From NCBI RefSeq assembly GCF_963678635.1, contig NC_087067.1:22885547-22949546 (forward strand): 64,000 nucleotides of DNA, read 5' to 3'. Numbering within the stretch: the stretch's first letter is position 1; every line of letters starts with the position of its first letter. The DNA comes from Symsagittifera roscoffensis (Eukaryota > Xenacoelomorpha > Acoela > Convolutidae). Of the stretch, positions 33,200-45,199 are shown piece by piece. A model generated the notes under the pieces. That model searched no databases. It was not told where the DNA came from and saw only the letters and a program-made list of their open reading frames with translations. A program made the translations under genes and the position numbers.

Positions 33200-34350
33200 T
33201 TTTGCTTAAACTTTACAATGACGTATTTAGATTTAACTAAAATAGGACCGTTAACATAGTTACTTCACTATCATTACAGATAATTTTTGTGCTACGATTG
33301 TTATCTCCATTTGTCAAAAACGAACTTAAAGATCATTGTCAAGTTGACTATTATAAAACAACAATGATTTCTGCAAATTTTGAGGTGCTACTACTTTACA
33401 TTGCAATCCTTGATCTGTCCGTTGTGCGATAAGTTTCAATCAAAGCAAGCTTATTAAACTAATTTCAGATTAAGTTCGTCCGAAAAAAACGCCCCTTCCC
33501 TCAATGAATTAATTTTTCTTGTTTTGTTGATGGAAATAATGTTTAATTTCTGTTCTTTTATACTCACAAATTTCAACTGTATAATGAAAACAAAAATGGT
33601 CGTTTCATTATGTGCTGGAAAGTGATGTTGGAAGAAAACAAACTCTGTTATTGTTGATTAACGACTGATATGGCAGTTTGAGAGAGTGAACGTTTCCTTT
33701 ATTAATGAAGTGACTTATACTGATGCGTACGTACTTTAAACATAAATTTCAGAAATTAAAATTAAAAATTTGAGTTTCGGCCTAGTTTAAGATTCTTGGA
33801 GCCAGAAATTTTTTCTTGGATGATTAATGATGACTACTTTAAGCTGGGTCGGCATTGATGACTACTTAAAGCTTGATCGGGACTTATGTATTGACCCGCT
33901 CAGTCATCCTCCTCAGAGGTTTTGATCCGCTCAGAAGTATTTTTGATCAATCAACTAAAAGAAGACCCAATATCTGCCACAACAACAAATGTTTTTTTTT
34001 GCGAAGAGAATTTGTATACATTTTGTTCATGAAATTCTATGTTCGGTTGTAAAAGCAGGTGTTGATCAAGGATTTTCCCGAGCGGGAAATGCAAATTTTT
34101 GAGAAAGCTATTATGACCTTCCGAGCTCTCTTAAAACGCCTTGAGGACTTTTTTGGCAAGATTCTGCGCATCAGGCAAGTTTTGGAAAAAAAAACAGGTC
34201 GTACTGGGAAATTTTCCATTACGAGACCAGACTGCGTTTTGTGACTTAATAGAAAGATAATTTTGTGACTTAATACATTTTGAAATTAAATCTATTTTTA
34301 TGAGTCATAAGTTCAATCTCATTTACTGCTTACAGTTTGAAATCAACAGC
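33200..34350. other. Intergenic, little recognisable
   Basis: AT-rich spacer after the BET 3' end. Holds a short imperfect direct duplication (GATGACTACTT...GGTCGG) near 33822-33885 and a diverged family B MITE piece at about 34050-34200 (CCTTCCGAGCTCTCTTAAA). No gene. Confidence 0.4.
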
Positions 34351-34357
34351 TAAATAT

Positions 34358-34510
34358 CAAATACTGAGAGAATGACAAGCTTTCCGATGTGAAATCCTGA
34401 ATGATTGAAAAGTTTTCGAATCTCAAATACCCAAAGACTGAACAGTTTTACGAACTCAAATATTGAAACAATGAACACCTTTCCGATCTCAAAAACTGAA
34501 CGCATGAAAA
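34358..34510 (+). repeat. 33-bp minisatellite, about 4.6 copies
   Basis: Diverged tandem units of the form AAATACTGAAAGAATGA, ACAGCTTTCCGATCTC. Unit length stays at 33 bp in the complete copies. Confidence 0.65.
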
Positions 34511-35984
34511 CAAACAGCGATAAACAATTTCATGGATTTTAATGCTGAGTTTTTAATAAGTTTTGCTAAAAGGTTACATCCACTAATTAAGTTGAACAAT
34601 GATTTTGGTGATGGATTCCAAAAAAAAAGTTAAATCCTTGCAATTGCTGGATAAAAATTCCGCAATTGCTAAATAGCAGTTTTAGCTATAGCTATTATTT
34701 GTTTAAGCAAGGAGTGGTTCAGTTCAGTATTATACACAAAACTAAGATCCATTTTTTTGTGGAAGCCGACATATTTGAGGAATCTGGACCAACTAGCTAC
34801 ACTGTGTTGTTGCAGATTTCGCGACGAAACTAATGTGCCGACAAATTTTGTCGTTAGAGTTATTTATATGCGGAATCCACAGAAAATTTGTCAGCGGAGT
34901 CCGCTTACATTTTGGAACATGTTTAAAAATTTCTCTCTGGAATCCAGGAACATACAAACATCAAATTGTAAGCTTATCCAGTGCACAGTTTGGCCTCATT
35001 ATGTCGACCAAACAACTGCATTTATCGTAAATTTGAGTTGCATTTATCGCTCACTCCACCTTAAAATTCCGTGCACCGTTTTTAAATTGACACCTGTCTG
35101 AAAAGGATGGCAAATTGTAGAAAATTAGCAAATTGTGAAAGAAATTGATGAAAATTGATAAGTGTTCAAAACACTTTTCTTGGTGTTAACATTTTTGGAA
35201 AAATGAGAATCTTGAATTTGCTAAAAATTTTTCGACAGCTAGAAACAACTAGATGCACAAAAATTGTAGAAGTTCATACTCTATAAAAAATTTATATTGA
35301 CGTTAATTAAAATATTTTAAGAAAACAATACCCTGATTTCTGAAAAAAAATGATGCAGGTTGACTGGTGAAAATTTGTTGCATCGTCTTTTTTCTTAGTG
35401 CGAACTTCATTCATTGTTCGTTTTTTATCTAAAAACTTTGCGTGGTTTTTTATCATAAGTTTTTTGAAACCCATCTGGTTGATTTTTTTTTGCTCGACCA
35501 GCATCATAAATAGTATTTGCCATGTAATTTCAATTACTGGGTCATAAAAAGTTGGCTCGTACATCAGTCTGGAGCCCTTAATTATCCGAGTGCACTTTCA
35601 AGCCAATATTACACTTATTGAAAAACATAGCGCCCTCACGCAAACGTGAATTACAAATGTATGTATTTAGCATCTGATTGGAGCGCTTTAAAACCACGCA
35701 TACACGTTAAAGAAGGCAATATTTTTCGCGTTTTTTTATATCAAGTTGATCAAATAAATTATTTTCAAATCCACAACACTTATCAAAAAATCCGCAATAC
35801 AGTACACCTCGCAAAGAAAATCTCGAACATTTCCAGAATCTTAGCAACATTTTGTCGAGTAATTTGGTAATTTTTCAAGATGAAATTGCAATGACTTATT
35901 AAACACTGCAAAAACTCAAGATTATCAAAAGTCACTTTTTTTAATTTCGCAGAAACTGACGGAGATTTTTGCGCTCGGTTGTTT

Positions 35985-36400
35985 TTTTTTTCTGACAAGT
36001 TTCGACGTTTTAATTATCATTTTCAGACGGATTTTTTCATCATTCTGAAGCTAGTGTGGGAATGATTTCAAATGTTAAAAAAAAGATAATTTAGCTGTGA
36101 GGACTTTTGGGGGTTCAAAGATACCAATTTGGCTAATCTGAGATAGTTAACACGCGATATATTTTGTGCTATTAATGGATAAGCGAAGAAATATTCCGTC
36201 TTAGAAACCATTCCAATTTAAATTGAAGCATGTTACTTGGTCTTTTCAATTCTTTGCTATATGCAAATTACATCACACTGTACTTAAAATAGCGTGTGGT
36301 GAGATCGTTTTCAAAAAATCTCAGAAAAAATGTTGAAAATTTTTTTTAAAGCTTCTTCAATTTGTTTTAACAAACACTAATCCATAGATCAAAAAAGCAT
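35985..36400 (+). repeat. Repeat D copy
   Basis: Aligns with 54425-54860: GACAAGTTTCGAC, TTAACACGCGATATATTTTG, ATTCCGTCTTAGAAACC and AATAGCGTGTGGTGAGAT. No coding frame. Confidence 0.6.
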
Positions 36401-37139
36401 TTGGAATTTTTAGATACGAGTAGTCTGTTAACGAGCAGTCGGAGCAAGTGTACTGTTTTTCTTTGGTTTCGATAAAAGAGTTCCATGTATAAATTTTGAT
36501 TTCTTTATTTTGAAACAAGGCTTGAAAAATTTCATTGCATCTGTGATATGGAAGAACTGAGAATTAATAATGGATATTTGCTTTCTCATGTCACAAGAGG
36601 CTATTCAAATTACAAATCTTTTTTGTAAGCGACTTGATTTTGATAAGTGTAATTATTATACATTGTTCGGCTTATACAAAACGCAGAATCTAAACAGCCT
36701 TCTAATTCTATGTCGTTTTTTTTGGAAAATTGAACTGGTTATTTTCCCAGATAATTGATTGAAATTTTTTTCCGTAAAAACTTTGACACAGAGTTAGTTT
36801 TACCTAAAAGCAGTTCCGACCGACACTGATCCAATACATTAAAAATGTTAATGGCAGAATAAACATGCTTATTGTTCTACACGATCATTTTCAATTGATT
36901 GTCAATGATTGCTTGGAGAATACAGAGTTTTTTCTCGCTATTTTTGTGTGTTTTTGAAAATGAAGAACGGGAAGTTCCTTGTCCTCTATTAACCTTGTGC
37001 CTTCTTGCCTTTTCTTAACGAAGACGAGCTTAACGCCTTTAATGGCTGTTTACAAGAGAGTGCGTGATAATTGTTCTGACTTTCAAACTTAAAGCTTGAG
37101 GAGCTTTTAAGCTTTAAGTACTTTTTTATTGTGTCAATC

Positions 37140-37470
37140 TTTGACATGTTAACTAATCATTTTTGACAAAATTTTTTGGTATCATTTAAAGATTTTTTTT
37201 ACAGCGCTTCATTGTAAAAAAAACTATATTTCACCTGTGGTGAGTTTTCAAATAGTTATATTAGTTTGTTTTTGGGACTGTTTATACGACTAAAAAAATA
37301 TTGGTACAAGTAAAACGCGATATATTTTGCTCTAATAAAACGCAAACAGCAAACTAAATTCTTGCAAATTGAAATGAGGCACTCGATTTGCTCATAATAT
37401 TAAGTTACCACGCGCAAAAAATATCATTTGATACTTAAAACAGCTTGTGGAAGGATGAAATAAAAGAACT
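37140..37470 (+). repeat. Repeat D copy, diverged
   Basis: Shares TCATTTTTGACAAAATTTTT, ATATTTCACCTGTGGTGAG, AAACGCGATATATTTTGCTC and CAGCTTGTGGAAGGATGA with the other repeat D copies. A weaker relative may extend to about 37900. Confidence 0.5.
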
Positions 37471-38004
37471 GAAATTTTTGAATACGTCGTAATATTTGAA
37501 AAATTCATACTCTCCGCCCTTTCATTTACTGACTAAACATCAATGGAAGTAAAAATGGGAGTTAGTGGTTTCTGCGGTATTTGCTCCAAATTTTGCAAAA
37601 ACTGACAAAGTATTCACGCTCTCTATTTTTTGTTTAAGTTTTTCAACTCCTTTCTTATAACTTGTGAGTGGTAGAAAATGGTCACTTTTAACGACTTGGG
37701 TTAATCAACGCACGCAATAACTTGTATTATCAGAGCGTAAGTGGCGAATCAACTCATTTACTCCAAACTGAATTAAAGCAGGTACATTTGTTCAAATTGA
37801 TACGTTGACAGACGCAAAATTTATCAGCCGATGCAAAATATGTCTACATATCTTGTAAAAGGTTAAAATGAAACAAAAATTAAAACCCTTGAAATTAATT
37901 CATAGATTTTTTCATAAGTTTTTTCTTACAATATTAAAGGGCTGTTGGGATATTCAGGGTTTAACCCTAATAAGATCTGCTTTGTTTTGCTACTTAGTTT
38001 AATA

Positions 38005-38204
38005 NNNNNNNNNNNNNNNNNNNNNNNNNNNNNNNNNNNNNNNNNNNNNNNNNNNNNNNNNNNNNNNNNNNNNNNNNNNNNNNNNNNNNNNNNNNNNNNN
38101 NNNNNNNNNNNNNNNNNNNNNNNNNNNNNNNNNNNNNNNNNNNNNNNNNNNNNNNNNNNNNNNNNNNNNNNNNNNNNNNNNNNNNNNNNNNNNNNNNNNN
38201 NNNN
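38005..38204. other. Assembly gap, 200 N
   Basis: Exactly 200 unknown bases, a placeholder size. Translations across it are meaningless. Confidence 0.99.
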
Positions 38205-38273
38205 TCATAATTTATATCAATTGAGTTTGCATTTTATCTTATAATTTACAACCTCAATTGATATAAATTATGA
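38205..38273. repeat. Perfect 21-bp hairpin at the gap edge
   Basis: TCATAATTTATATCAATTGAG (38205-38225) is the exact reverse complement of 38253-38273, with a 27-base loop. It begins at the first base after the gap. Confidence 0.9.
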
Positions 38274-39670
38274 CATATTGACGGTTTTCATTGTCAACCA
38301 TTTTGACATATTTATTGAGTTGTTTCAACATGCAATGAATATAGCATACCAACCTGATGCTTAGAAATATCTGTTTCAACAATATCATTTGTGTTGTATA
38401 AGGTTTCAGTTCTGATCTTTTTTTTATAAAACTAATAATTAATTATTAAATTATTTATTATCAGCAGTGTACCAGTCAGGAATTGATTTTTTGATGAATG
38501 AAGTTAAAATTAATTTCCTGTCAAAAACTGATACCTTATTTCAAAAATAACCTGAAATTCAATAATTTTGCAAACAAGGAATTTTTTCAGCTCCAAGTTA
38601 AAAAGGCGGGTTTTTTCTTTTCATTGAGCACATAAATGCAAATCAAATTTTGACATTGCGTACAGAAAAAGATTTTTTTTCGGTATTTTTTTTGAAATTT
38701 ATAATCAGTTTCTGCTTTAAATAAGAATTTTTTACCCTATGATAAGTAGTTTGGTGTTTGATCCAATGTTTGCATTAACTGTATTTCCTTCTTTTCACAA
38801 TTTTTATCAACAAAATTACATTGAAGAACCGAACTCATTGAACATCATAATTGTTGGAGACTTTCAATTAATTGCTTTTTGAATTTTTTTTGTGTTATAG
38901 ACACCGAAAACATGGGCAGTTTAGTCTAATTCTAACGCGTTTTATTCGAGCTTTCTCTTTTTTCCAAAGCGTCAGTGAACTGGTCAAGCTCAATTGATCA
39001 AGCTCACAAAATGATTCATGTCAAGTTATTATAATCAAACTGAGCCAAATGCTGCGTTAATAAACACAGATTCTCTCACTAAGTACGCAAAAAGGGGGCG
39101 TATTGGGGACAAGCTTAAAAAACGAGTTTTGGGGAGCCTTTGCGCAATTTTGATCATACCATTGAATTGACCATTGAGTCTTCTACAGGTAAGGTGTAAC
39201 TTTACAACTGAAAGAACTAACAAAAACTATCTAACTGATAAAATTAAGCTACGCAGTGCTCGTGAAACATCAATAAAAGTACTTAGCACAAGTTATCTAT
39301 TCATCAGACATTCAACAAAATTAATGTTATTTGAAGTAGGTTGTCCCTAGAAGACAGAAAGCCAGTTTTTACCTAAAACAAAAAATACATATAATTTTGA
39401 CGACTTGTTTAAAAAAGACGAAAAAGAATGTTTAAGTTAATTGAAAACTAATTGTACTACCCATACCCAATTAGGTTCACACTGCTTTCCTCAAAGGGCT
39501 TCTACATCAGAAAGCAAATCGCTCGCCCAGGCTCGCTCAAAAATTTTATACACAAACAATCATCTCATCGTGTTCCGTACCGTATATTGTTACTATTATT
39601 TTGCAATTCTTACGTGTATATAATGGGGCGGTTTGTTGATTATCCGCCATTGCGTACCATACTTAAGTTT
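38274..39670. other. Intergenic AT-rich spacer
   Basis: No gene, RNA or recognised repeat seen. Overlapping ORFs at 39441-39673 lack coding character. Confidence 0.4.
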
Positions 39671-39675
39671 TAATT

Positions 39676-39890
39676 TTCCGACCACTGAAAATTTTCTTTT
39701 GTGTTTTTTCTAAATTTTTTTTTCTAAGCAAAGTCAGGTACCTCAAAAAATCATCAGAGTGGGTCAAATGATACATCATATTAAAGTTTCTCCAGTCATT
39801 AAAAAAGTTCTAAGAAACATCTCAACGTCGAGAAAAACCTATTTTAAATTTTTGGCCTGTAGTCTGATTCCGAGTTAGTAAAGCAAAAAA
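39676..39890 (+). repeat. Repeat A fragment
   Basis: TTCCGACCACTGAAAATTTTC, GTCAGGTACCTCAAAAAATC, ATGATACATCATATTAAAG and GTCGAGAAAAACC follow repeat A order in + orientation. Confidence 0.55.
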
Positions 39891-40624
39891 AAACGTTTAT
39901 CGGACAAAAAATTGATTTCAGCCGTACAAAACTTAGACTTAAGCTATTGAAGCTAACTTTCAAAGCTTTTTCAACGCCTCTTTGGCAATTTAGAATTTTT
40001 ACATAGTTCAGGAAAGATCAATTTTATGTTTTTCAAACAATTTGTATGTCAAATGACCCTCTAGATCATAGAAACTATACGAAACTCATCGAATGAATAT
40101 AGTTCAATTTGTTTCATTAACAAAAACTAGTTGACAAAAACTCATTGCTTCACTGATAAAAAATAAATACTTGATGACCCAATTAGTTTCTCATTGCCGA
40201 GTTTTCGTAGAGCTTAGAAAACCAAGTTGATTGACTGAGTCAGTTGCTTGTATGTCATGAATCATCTTCAACCTCCTCAAGTTCATGGATTTATTTTTTG
40301 CACTAGAAAGACAAAGTAAGTTTGCTAATTTTTTTAAGCCCAATTAGTGGAGCCCAATTAAACCAAAAACTCCCAAAAAAGGCATGAAAAGAATCCGTTT
40401 ATGAAAATATAACTAGTTTGCTGCGCAGGTTTCTCTGACCGCAGCAATAATTACCTAATTAAATAAAAAAGTAGAAAAACAACAGTCATAAAACTTTCGA
40501 TTTCTTTTCTTTTTATTTTTTTTTGGTTTTTAAATTTTGACCGTTCAAATTGCTAGGGAGGTTGAAAAATGAACTTTAAGAATTTTCAAGGAGATAAAAA
40601 ACAACGCAAAAATCAGATTACAAG

Positions 40625-41021
40625 CAGGTTTTCTTGATAGGGGGTTTAAAAAATTCGAAAATTTTTGTCGACCAAATTGATTTTCCGAGCATTCCAAAAT
40701 CCCCAGAAGACCCCATTTTGACAAAAAAATTCGGCGCAGGCAAATTTTTGAAAATATGTCAAAAAAATGCGTTTTTAGGCACTTTTCTGGAAAAATTTGA
40801 CCAAAAAATTGTGTTTTTCCGGTGCGGGCTCCCCCTCAAACTTGTATTTTTTTGGCGCTTTGGGGCAATTAACGCGCGATATTAGAAAGTTTTTGAGGGT
40901 CAGTCAGCCAAAAATGGATATCTCAAAATAGTAGATAGGGGTACCCTTTATGTATGCAGGGGTCGAATCCCTGAGGGGAAAGGGGTGTCCACCTCACCCT
41001 GCCCCCCTAATTTTGCTGGTG
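40625..41021 (+). mobile_element. hAT-type MITE (family B), 397 bp
   Basis: Same interior as the 14687 and 57575 copies (GACCAAATTGATTTTCCGAG, GGGGTCGAATCCCTGAGGGG). Ends CAGGTTTTCTTGATAGGGGG and CCCTAATTTTGCTGGTG. Flanked by ATTACAAG (40617-40624) and ATTACTAG (41022-41029), 7/8 identical. Confidence 0.72.
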
Positions 41022-42086
41022 ATTACTAGTAAATCTTCTCATCGTCTCGCTTTACGTTGAATCTACTCAGAGGAGCTAAAAATCAGACCAATTTTTCTCG
41101 AAATTTAAAAGAACTAAACAATTTTTGTGGACACCAAATCCACAATAGGAATTTCAAATATACTCTGTCCCGCATGGTACGCTTGAAGATAACTAAGATC
41201 TCAGGAAAAACTAAACCAAACGATGTTTCCTTCGTAAAAATAAAAATTGTGATTGGAAATTGAAAGCTACCAGAACAAGTTTTTTTTTCATATCGAGCAT
41301 CGTTTAGAATAAATTATAAAGCCAAACAGCGACAGCCAGTTGCTCTGCAAATTGCGCAGCATGCTCCGATTTAAGTCAAAACTGGACCTTGAAATAAATC
41401 ATTTAGTAAAAGGGGAAAAGTTTTTAAATTATAAAAAAATCCTTTTCTAGAAAAAAAACAATTTCATGTTATTTCCAAGGTTTAGTTGATCATTGCTTCA
41501 TTAACGTTAAAAATGCTAGAGAATTAGATAGGGATCTCCGTGTAAAACTCTTTCGTCTGAACTGAGGAAAAAAGCCCATTTTTACACAGACAACCTCTTA
41601 GATTTTACTTTTAATCAGAATTATGTTCAATAGGGCTACAAATGACACCTGCGAGTTTTCTTTGGACTACCAAAAATCGGGCGAAAGAAAAGCTCACCCT
41701 GCGCTATAGTTCCCTCCCATCCCCTTTGGGGGGGGGGGGGCGTGGTCGGAACAATTAATTCAATCAAATCAACTGAACTTCAGTGGTCGTAAAGCAAAAA
41801 AAATGTAACTGTGGATTTCTTCGATTTGAATTCAAGTTTATGATCGGAAAATTGATTATTTGAACATCTGCTCCTTAAAACTTACTACACTCATAGTCTT
41901 TGAGAGAGTCATTTTTTTTGCGGGCGCCTTCCTCTCAAGTATATTTATTACCAATGAGCACTGATAAAAGTGTTTAGAGCTGTTCGATTTGATAAGCCAA
42001 GCGAGAGATAATAAGGAAGAAAATATTTTGAACGAGAAATTAATGAACGGGAAACAAAATTTTTTGATTTTTTACCTTCTACCCTC

Positions 42087-42437
42087 TCAAGAATGATGAG
42101 TCACCACTATGACAGGCAGGTCCAAGCGAGAGTCTTCGTCTCCCGTTTCATCTTTTCCGGCCGAAGTTTTTTCGAATGGCTGCAATTGGATCACACTCGT
42201 TTTCTCGTATTGCGCCGACTCCAAATCGATCACGAGGAAGTTCCTGCCGTTTGTTTCGGGTTTGTTGTCAGAGGTTTGATCTGCAACTGCATCATAGAGT
42301 TGTGTTTTGTTGCCCTTTTGAGGCTCTGATCCACAAGATTCCTTCATCTCGAAAAGTTTTTGGAAAACTTTTTTCAAAGACAATACAGATAATAGGATGC
42401 CTATTATTGTAACTAGAAATATATGCTCTTCTGACAT
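42087..42437 (-). CDS. Small predicted single-pass membrane protein, unrecognised
   Basis: 116 codons from ATG to TGA, in an otherwise gene-poor stretch. Residues 5-20 are hydrophobic (HIFLVTIIGILLSVLSL), followed by basic KKVFQKLF. The remainder is a polar tail rich in Glu, Asp, Lys and Gln (QPFEKTSAGKDETGDEDS), so a type III or tail-in-cytosol orientation is possible. Higher G+C than its surroundings. It may be complete or the last exon of a longer gene; an acceptor-like CCCTCAG lies 23 bases before the ATG on the minus strand. No family recognised. Confidence 0.45.
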   Translation of the reverse strand: MSEEHIFLVTIIGILLSVLSLKKVFQKLFEMKESCGSEPQKGNKTQLYDAVADQTSDNKPETNGRNFLVIDLESAQYEKTSVIQLQPFEKTSAGKDETGDEDSRLDLPVIVVTHHS

Positions 42438-43048
42438 TCAATTTCTGTGATTTTTCTTCTGAGGGTTTTGAATTGGATGAAATGGTCAATAATAAAGCCA
42501 GAAACTATTGATTTTTAATAGCTTCTTTCAACTGCAACTGTGTTTTTTGTTAAGACTTTGGATAAAATTGAACAAATAGTTTTTAAAGTAAATCTAATTT
42601 CTTAAAGTAAATTTTTGAATGCGACTGGCAAATTGAAATTTTTCTAAGTGAATAAAAACAATTTACTTTTAAGAAACAGTAGTTTTTGATCAAAGAGTTC
42701 TCTAAGTTTCACTTCAGTTTTTTCAGCGTGCGTCATTTGAGAGCCCTTTGCAATTACTTAAATCGAATAAAGTCTGACCAGCGATACCAATTTGTTTTTT
42801 TTTCTACAATTATTCTCCTCTATATATTTTGATTAAACTCACCACCGCTGCAATCAGATCTAAACGATATTGGTTACCAGAAAAAAGTGCAATATACCGA
42901 ACTACGCAATAGGCTACCGAAAAAAAATTTAGTCCAAAAACTCAGAAAGTCCAACTTTTCAAACTTTTTGGTAGTTTTTGAAGTGTAATTATTTTTGATA
43001 AAATAACTGTTTTTTCTTACAAATGACACTAAAATGATCAAAAAAATT

Positions 43049-43249
43049 CTATTCTGTATATCTCATATTTTGATAAAGAAAATCTTTCATACGTTGCAAA
43101 ACAAACCAACAAAAAGGTTGTTTTGAATTAACAAAACTGTGCTGTTTTCGTGTTTTAGACAATATAAGTAAGCTCAAGTTGAAACAATCTGCATCGTCGT
43201 GTTTCTGTGCACTGCACTTCTGCGCAAGTTCCGTAGATGGATTGCACAT
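43049..43249 (-). CDS. Weak candidate exon upstream of the 42087 ORF
   Basis: 66 codons from ATG. The first half (STELAQKCSAQKHDDADCF) uses balanced codons, while the second half is AT-driven. A GTATGA donor-like site lies near its end. It could be a 5' exon of the gene ending at 42087; support is thin. Confidence 0.2.
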   Translation of the reverse strand: MCNPSTELAQKCSAQKHDDADCFNLSLLILSKTRKQHSFVNSKQPFCWFVLQRMKDFLYQNMRYTE

Positions 43250-43499
43250 TAATTAGTTGACGTCAAGATAAACTAATGACAGGGCAGATTAAAATTAAGT
43301 TTAGTAGCAAACTGAAACTGAAGTTTCAATTGCGTCACTAAGTTTTTAACAATTGAATTGATTGGCTATTCGGATTTATTAAGACGTAGGTGAATTACAG
43401 TTATAGGACTCAAATGTCAGGAAGTTGAGCTAAGATCGTTAGTTTAATCCTCAACCCTTAGTCACCTCTTTTCAGACCCTTTTCTGGCCGACTAAGAAA

Positions 43500-43715
43500 A
43501 CCTTTTTATCAAGCCGCCCGGGGGCCAATCTGGGTTTTTCTCGAGGGACTAAGGGTGGGAAAAGTTTTTGGCTTTTCAAAAAAGTTCAAAAATTTTGTCG
43601 AAATATTTTGAAGGTCAATCAAATTGATTTTCTGGGCTCTCCCAAATCACTATAGAGACTCTCTTTTGACAAAACTTTATCCAAACTCCCCCTTTCCATA
43701 AATTATCCGCATCTG
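43500..43715 (+). repeat. Diverged half copy of MITE family B
   Basis: AAGGTCAATCAAATTGATTT, GGGCTCTCCCAAATCACT and CTTTTGACAAAACTTTAT match the left half of family B. The right half is missing. A GC-richer stretch without recognised content follows to 43931. Confidence 0.5.
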
Positions 43716-43936
43716 CCACGGAAGCCGCCATTGTGTTTGATAAACCGGGTCGAGGTACTCGGCTTTTTCGTGATCGGATCACCGAAGTTTGCAATTATTC
43801 AATCAGTCGACTGAAAGTTGTTGAACTTGATTTCGACCATCGAGACGCAATTTTGGTCATTTGTGTGTGAGTGTCTTTACCGAGAGCTCGACTGTCCTCG
43901 ACGCGACCCAGATCAGATATATTTAATCTAGCTCGG

Positions 43937-44149
43937 TGTTGCAATTGTGCTATTATTTCATATTAATCATGACCTTTAGTTCTTAATTAGATACCTGCCT
44001 GTCATGTGTTTTCGAAGTCCATTGGACTTCGCATCCCTTTTCGTGTGAAATAAAGAAAAGCAATTTCAATTGAAACATTTTTCTTTCATTCTTTCTAACA
44101 TTAGCTTAATAGTTTTATTATACCAGTGGTATTTGAACACCCTTTATTA
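43937..44149 (+). repeat. 5' LTR (213 bp)
   Basis: Starts TGTTGCAATTGTGC and ends CCCTTTATTA. Contains a perfect palindrome-like hairpin CGAAGTCCATTGGACTTCG (44013-44031) and an AATAAA (near 44051). Confidence 0.88.
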
Positions 44150-45043
44150 TGGCGCAGTCAGCAGATTCGAACTTGCGGAGAATTCCTGTTTTTTGGCCAA
44201 ATCACACTGTTGAACCACCCACCCATTGGAGTAACTGGATATATCAATTCCACTTGGCAATTTTCGCTCAAGAAAATATTGACATTGATAACCTGAAAGA
44301 TCTGTTGGAGTCAGAAACGGATATCCCAATTTTAGAATTCGCCCAAGGTTCAGAAAAAGAAACTCAGAAAAAAGCCAGGGAGGTCAGAATTAAAGAAGTA
44401 AAGAAAGTTTATGATAACGCTGAGGATGAAAAAATTGCGGCGGAACAACGATAATTCGGCGGCATGAGAAGACTTGGGGCGGATAAAAAAGTAAGATTGA
44501 TTTTATATCTAACCATTGGATCCGAAGGGAAAAGAGTTTTTTTCATCTCAGAGTGAAAGTATTATCAGTATTCACAGAATTTTTTGATCTTCTGGAAGCC
44601 ACATTTGTAAAACCAGCTATTATAATTTTCGAGCGGTACAAATTATTGAGCCGAAAACAGAAGGACAGAGAGTCCTATCAACAGTTCTGGGGAGCACTAT
44701 CTAATTCGGCTAGAACTTGCGAAATCGAGTTAAATCCTGAACAAGAGTGGATTCGAGACGTCTTTTTCTTCACTATTGGAAACTGCGATCTCCAATGGAG
44801 GCTCCTGTCAGGAACTCTAAATCCAGTGGATGCTCTAAGTCAGGCAATAGTCGACGAAAAAGGGTTTTTTAGTCACCAAAAACTAACCAACTTAACGAAA
44901 GCTAACAACAGCTTCAATAATAACGGCGAGATGTACAAAAAAAACATTAATCCTGTAAAAATAGAACCTAGCCTGAACATAGAAAAATCAAATTCGCGTA
45001 TGAAATGTGGAAACGCCTTTACCAAAGGACATAAGAACGTTTA
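44149..45043 (+). pseudogene. gag-like ORF, broken
   Basis: Two open pieces. The first (44149-44454) starts at the ATG overlapping the LTR end. The second (44553-45043) encodes a capsid-like helix set (ERYKLLSRKQKDRESYQQFW) and a partial zinc-knuckle-like end (CGNAFTKGHKNV) cut by TAG where a Cys is expected. A frame break lies between them. Confidence 0.7.
44150..44168 (+). promoter_or_regulatory. Primer-binding site
   Basis: TGGCGCAGTCAGCAG begins with the TGG expected to pair with a tRNA CCA end, directly after the LTR. The tRNA used was not identified. Confidence 0.6.
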
Positions 45044-45199
45044 GCCAGCAAAACCGAACATACATGAATTGGTCGACAACATCGCTTTACAATTCTCAAA
45101 CAAAAAATTGGGTGAGGTGTGGCTTAGTAGTTTGATCTGCGAAACGCATACGCACCGAGCCACAAAAAAAACTATGTGACAACAAAAGCAAACAATGTA

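Noticed and set aside
34757..35101. 114-residue + strand ORF as a gene
   Set aside because: A second overlapping frame is also open for 65 codons, codon use is AT-driven, and no motif or splice context supports it.
37945..38244. ORFs across the gap
   Set aside because: They consist mostly of unknown bases.
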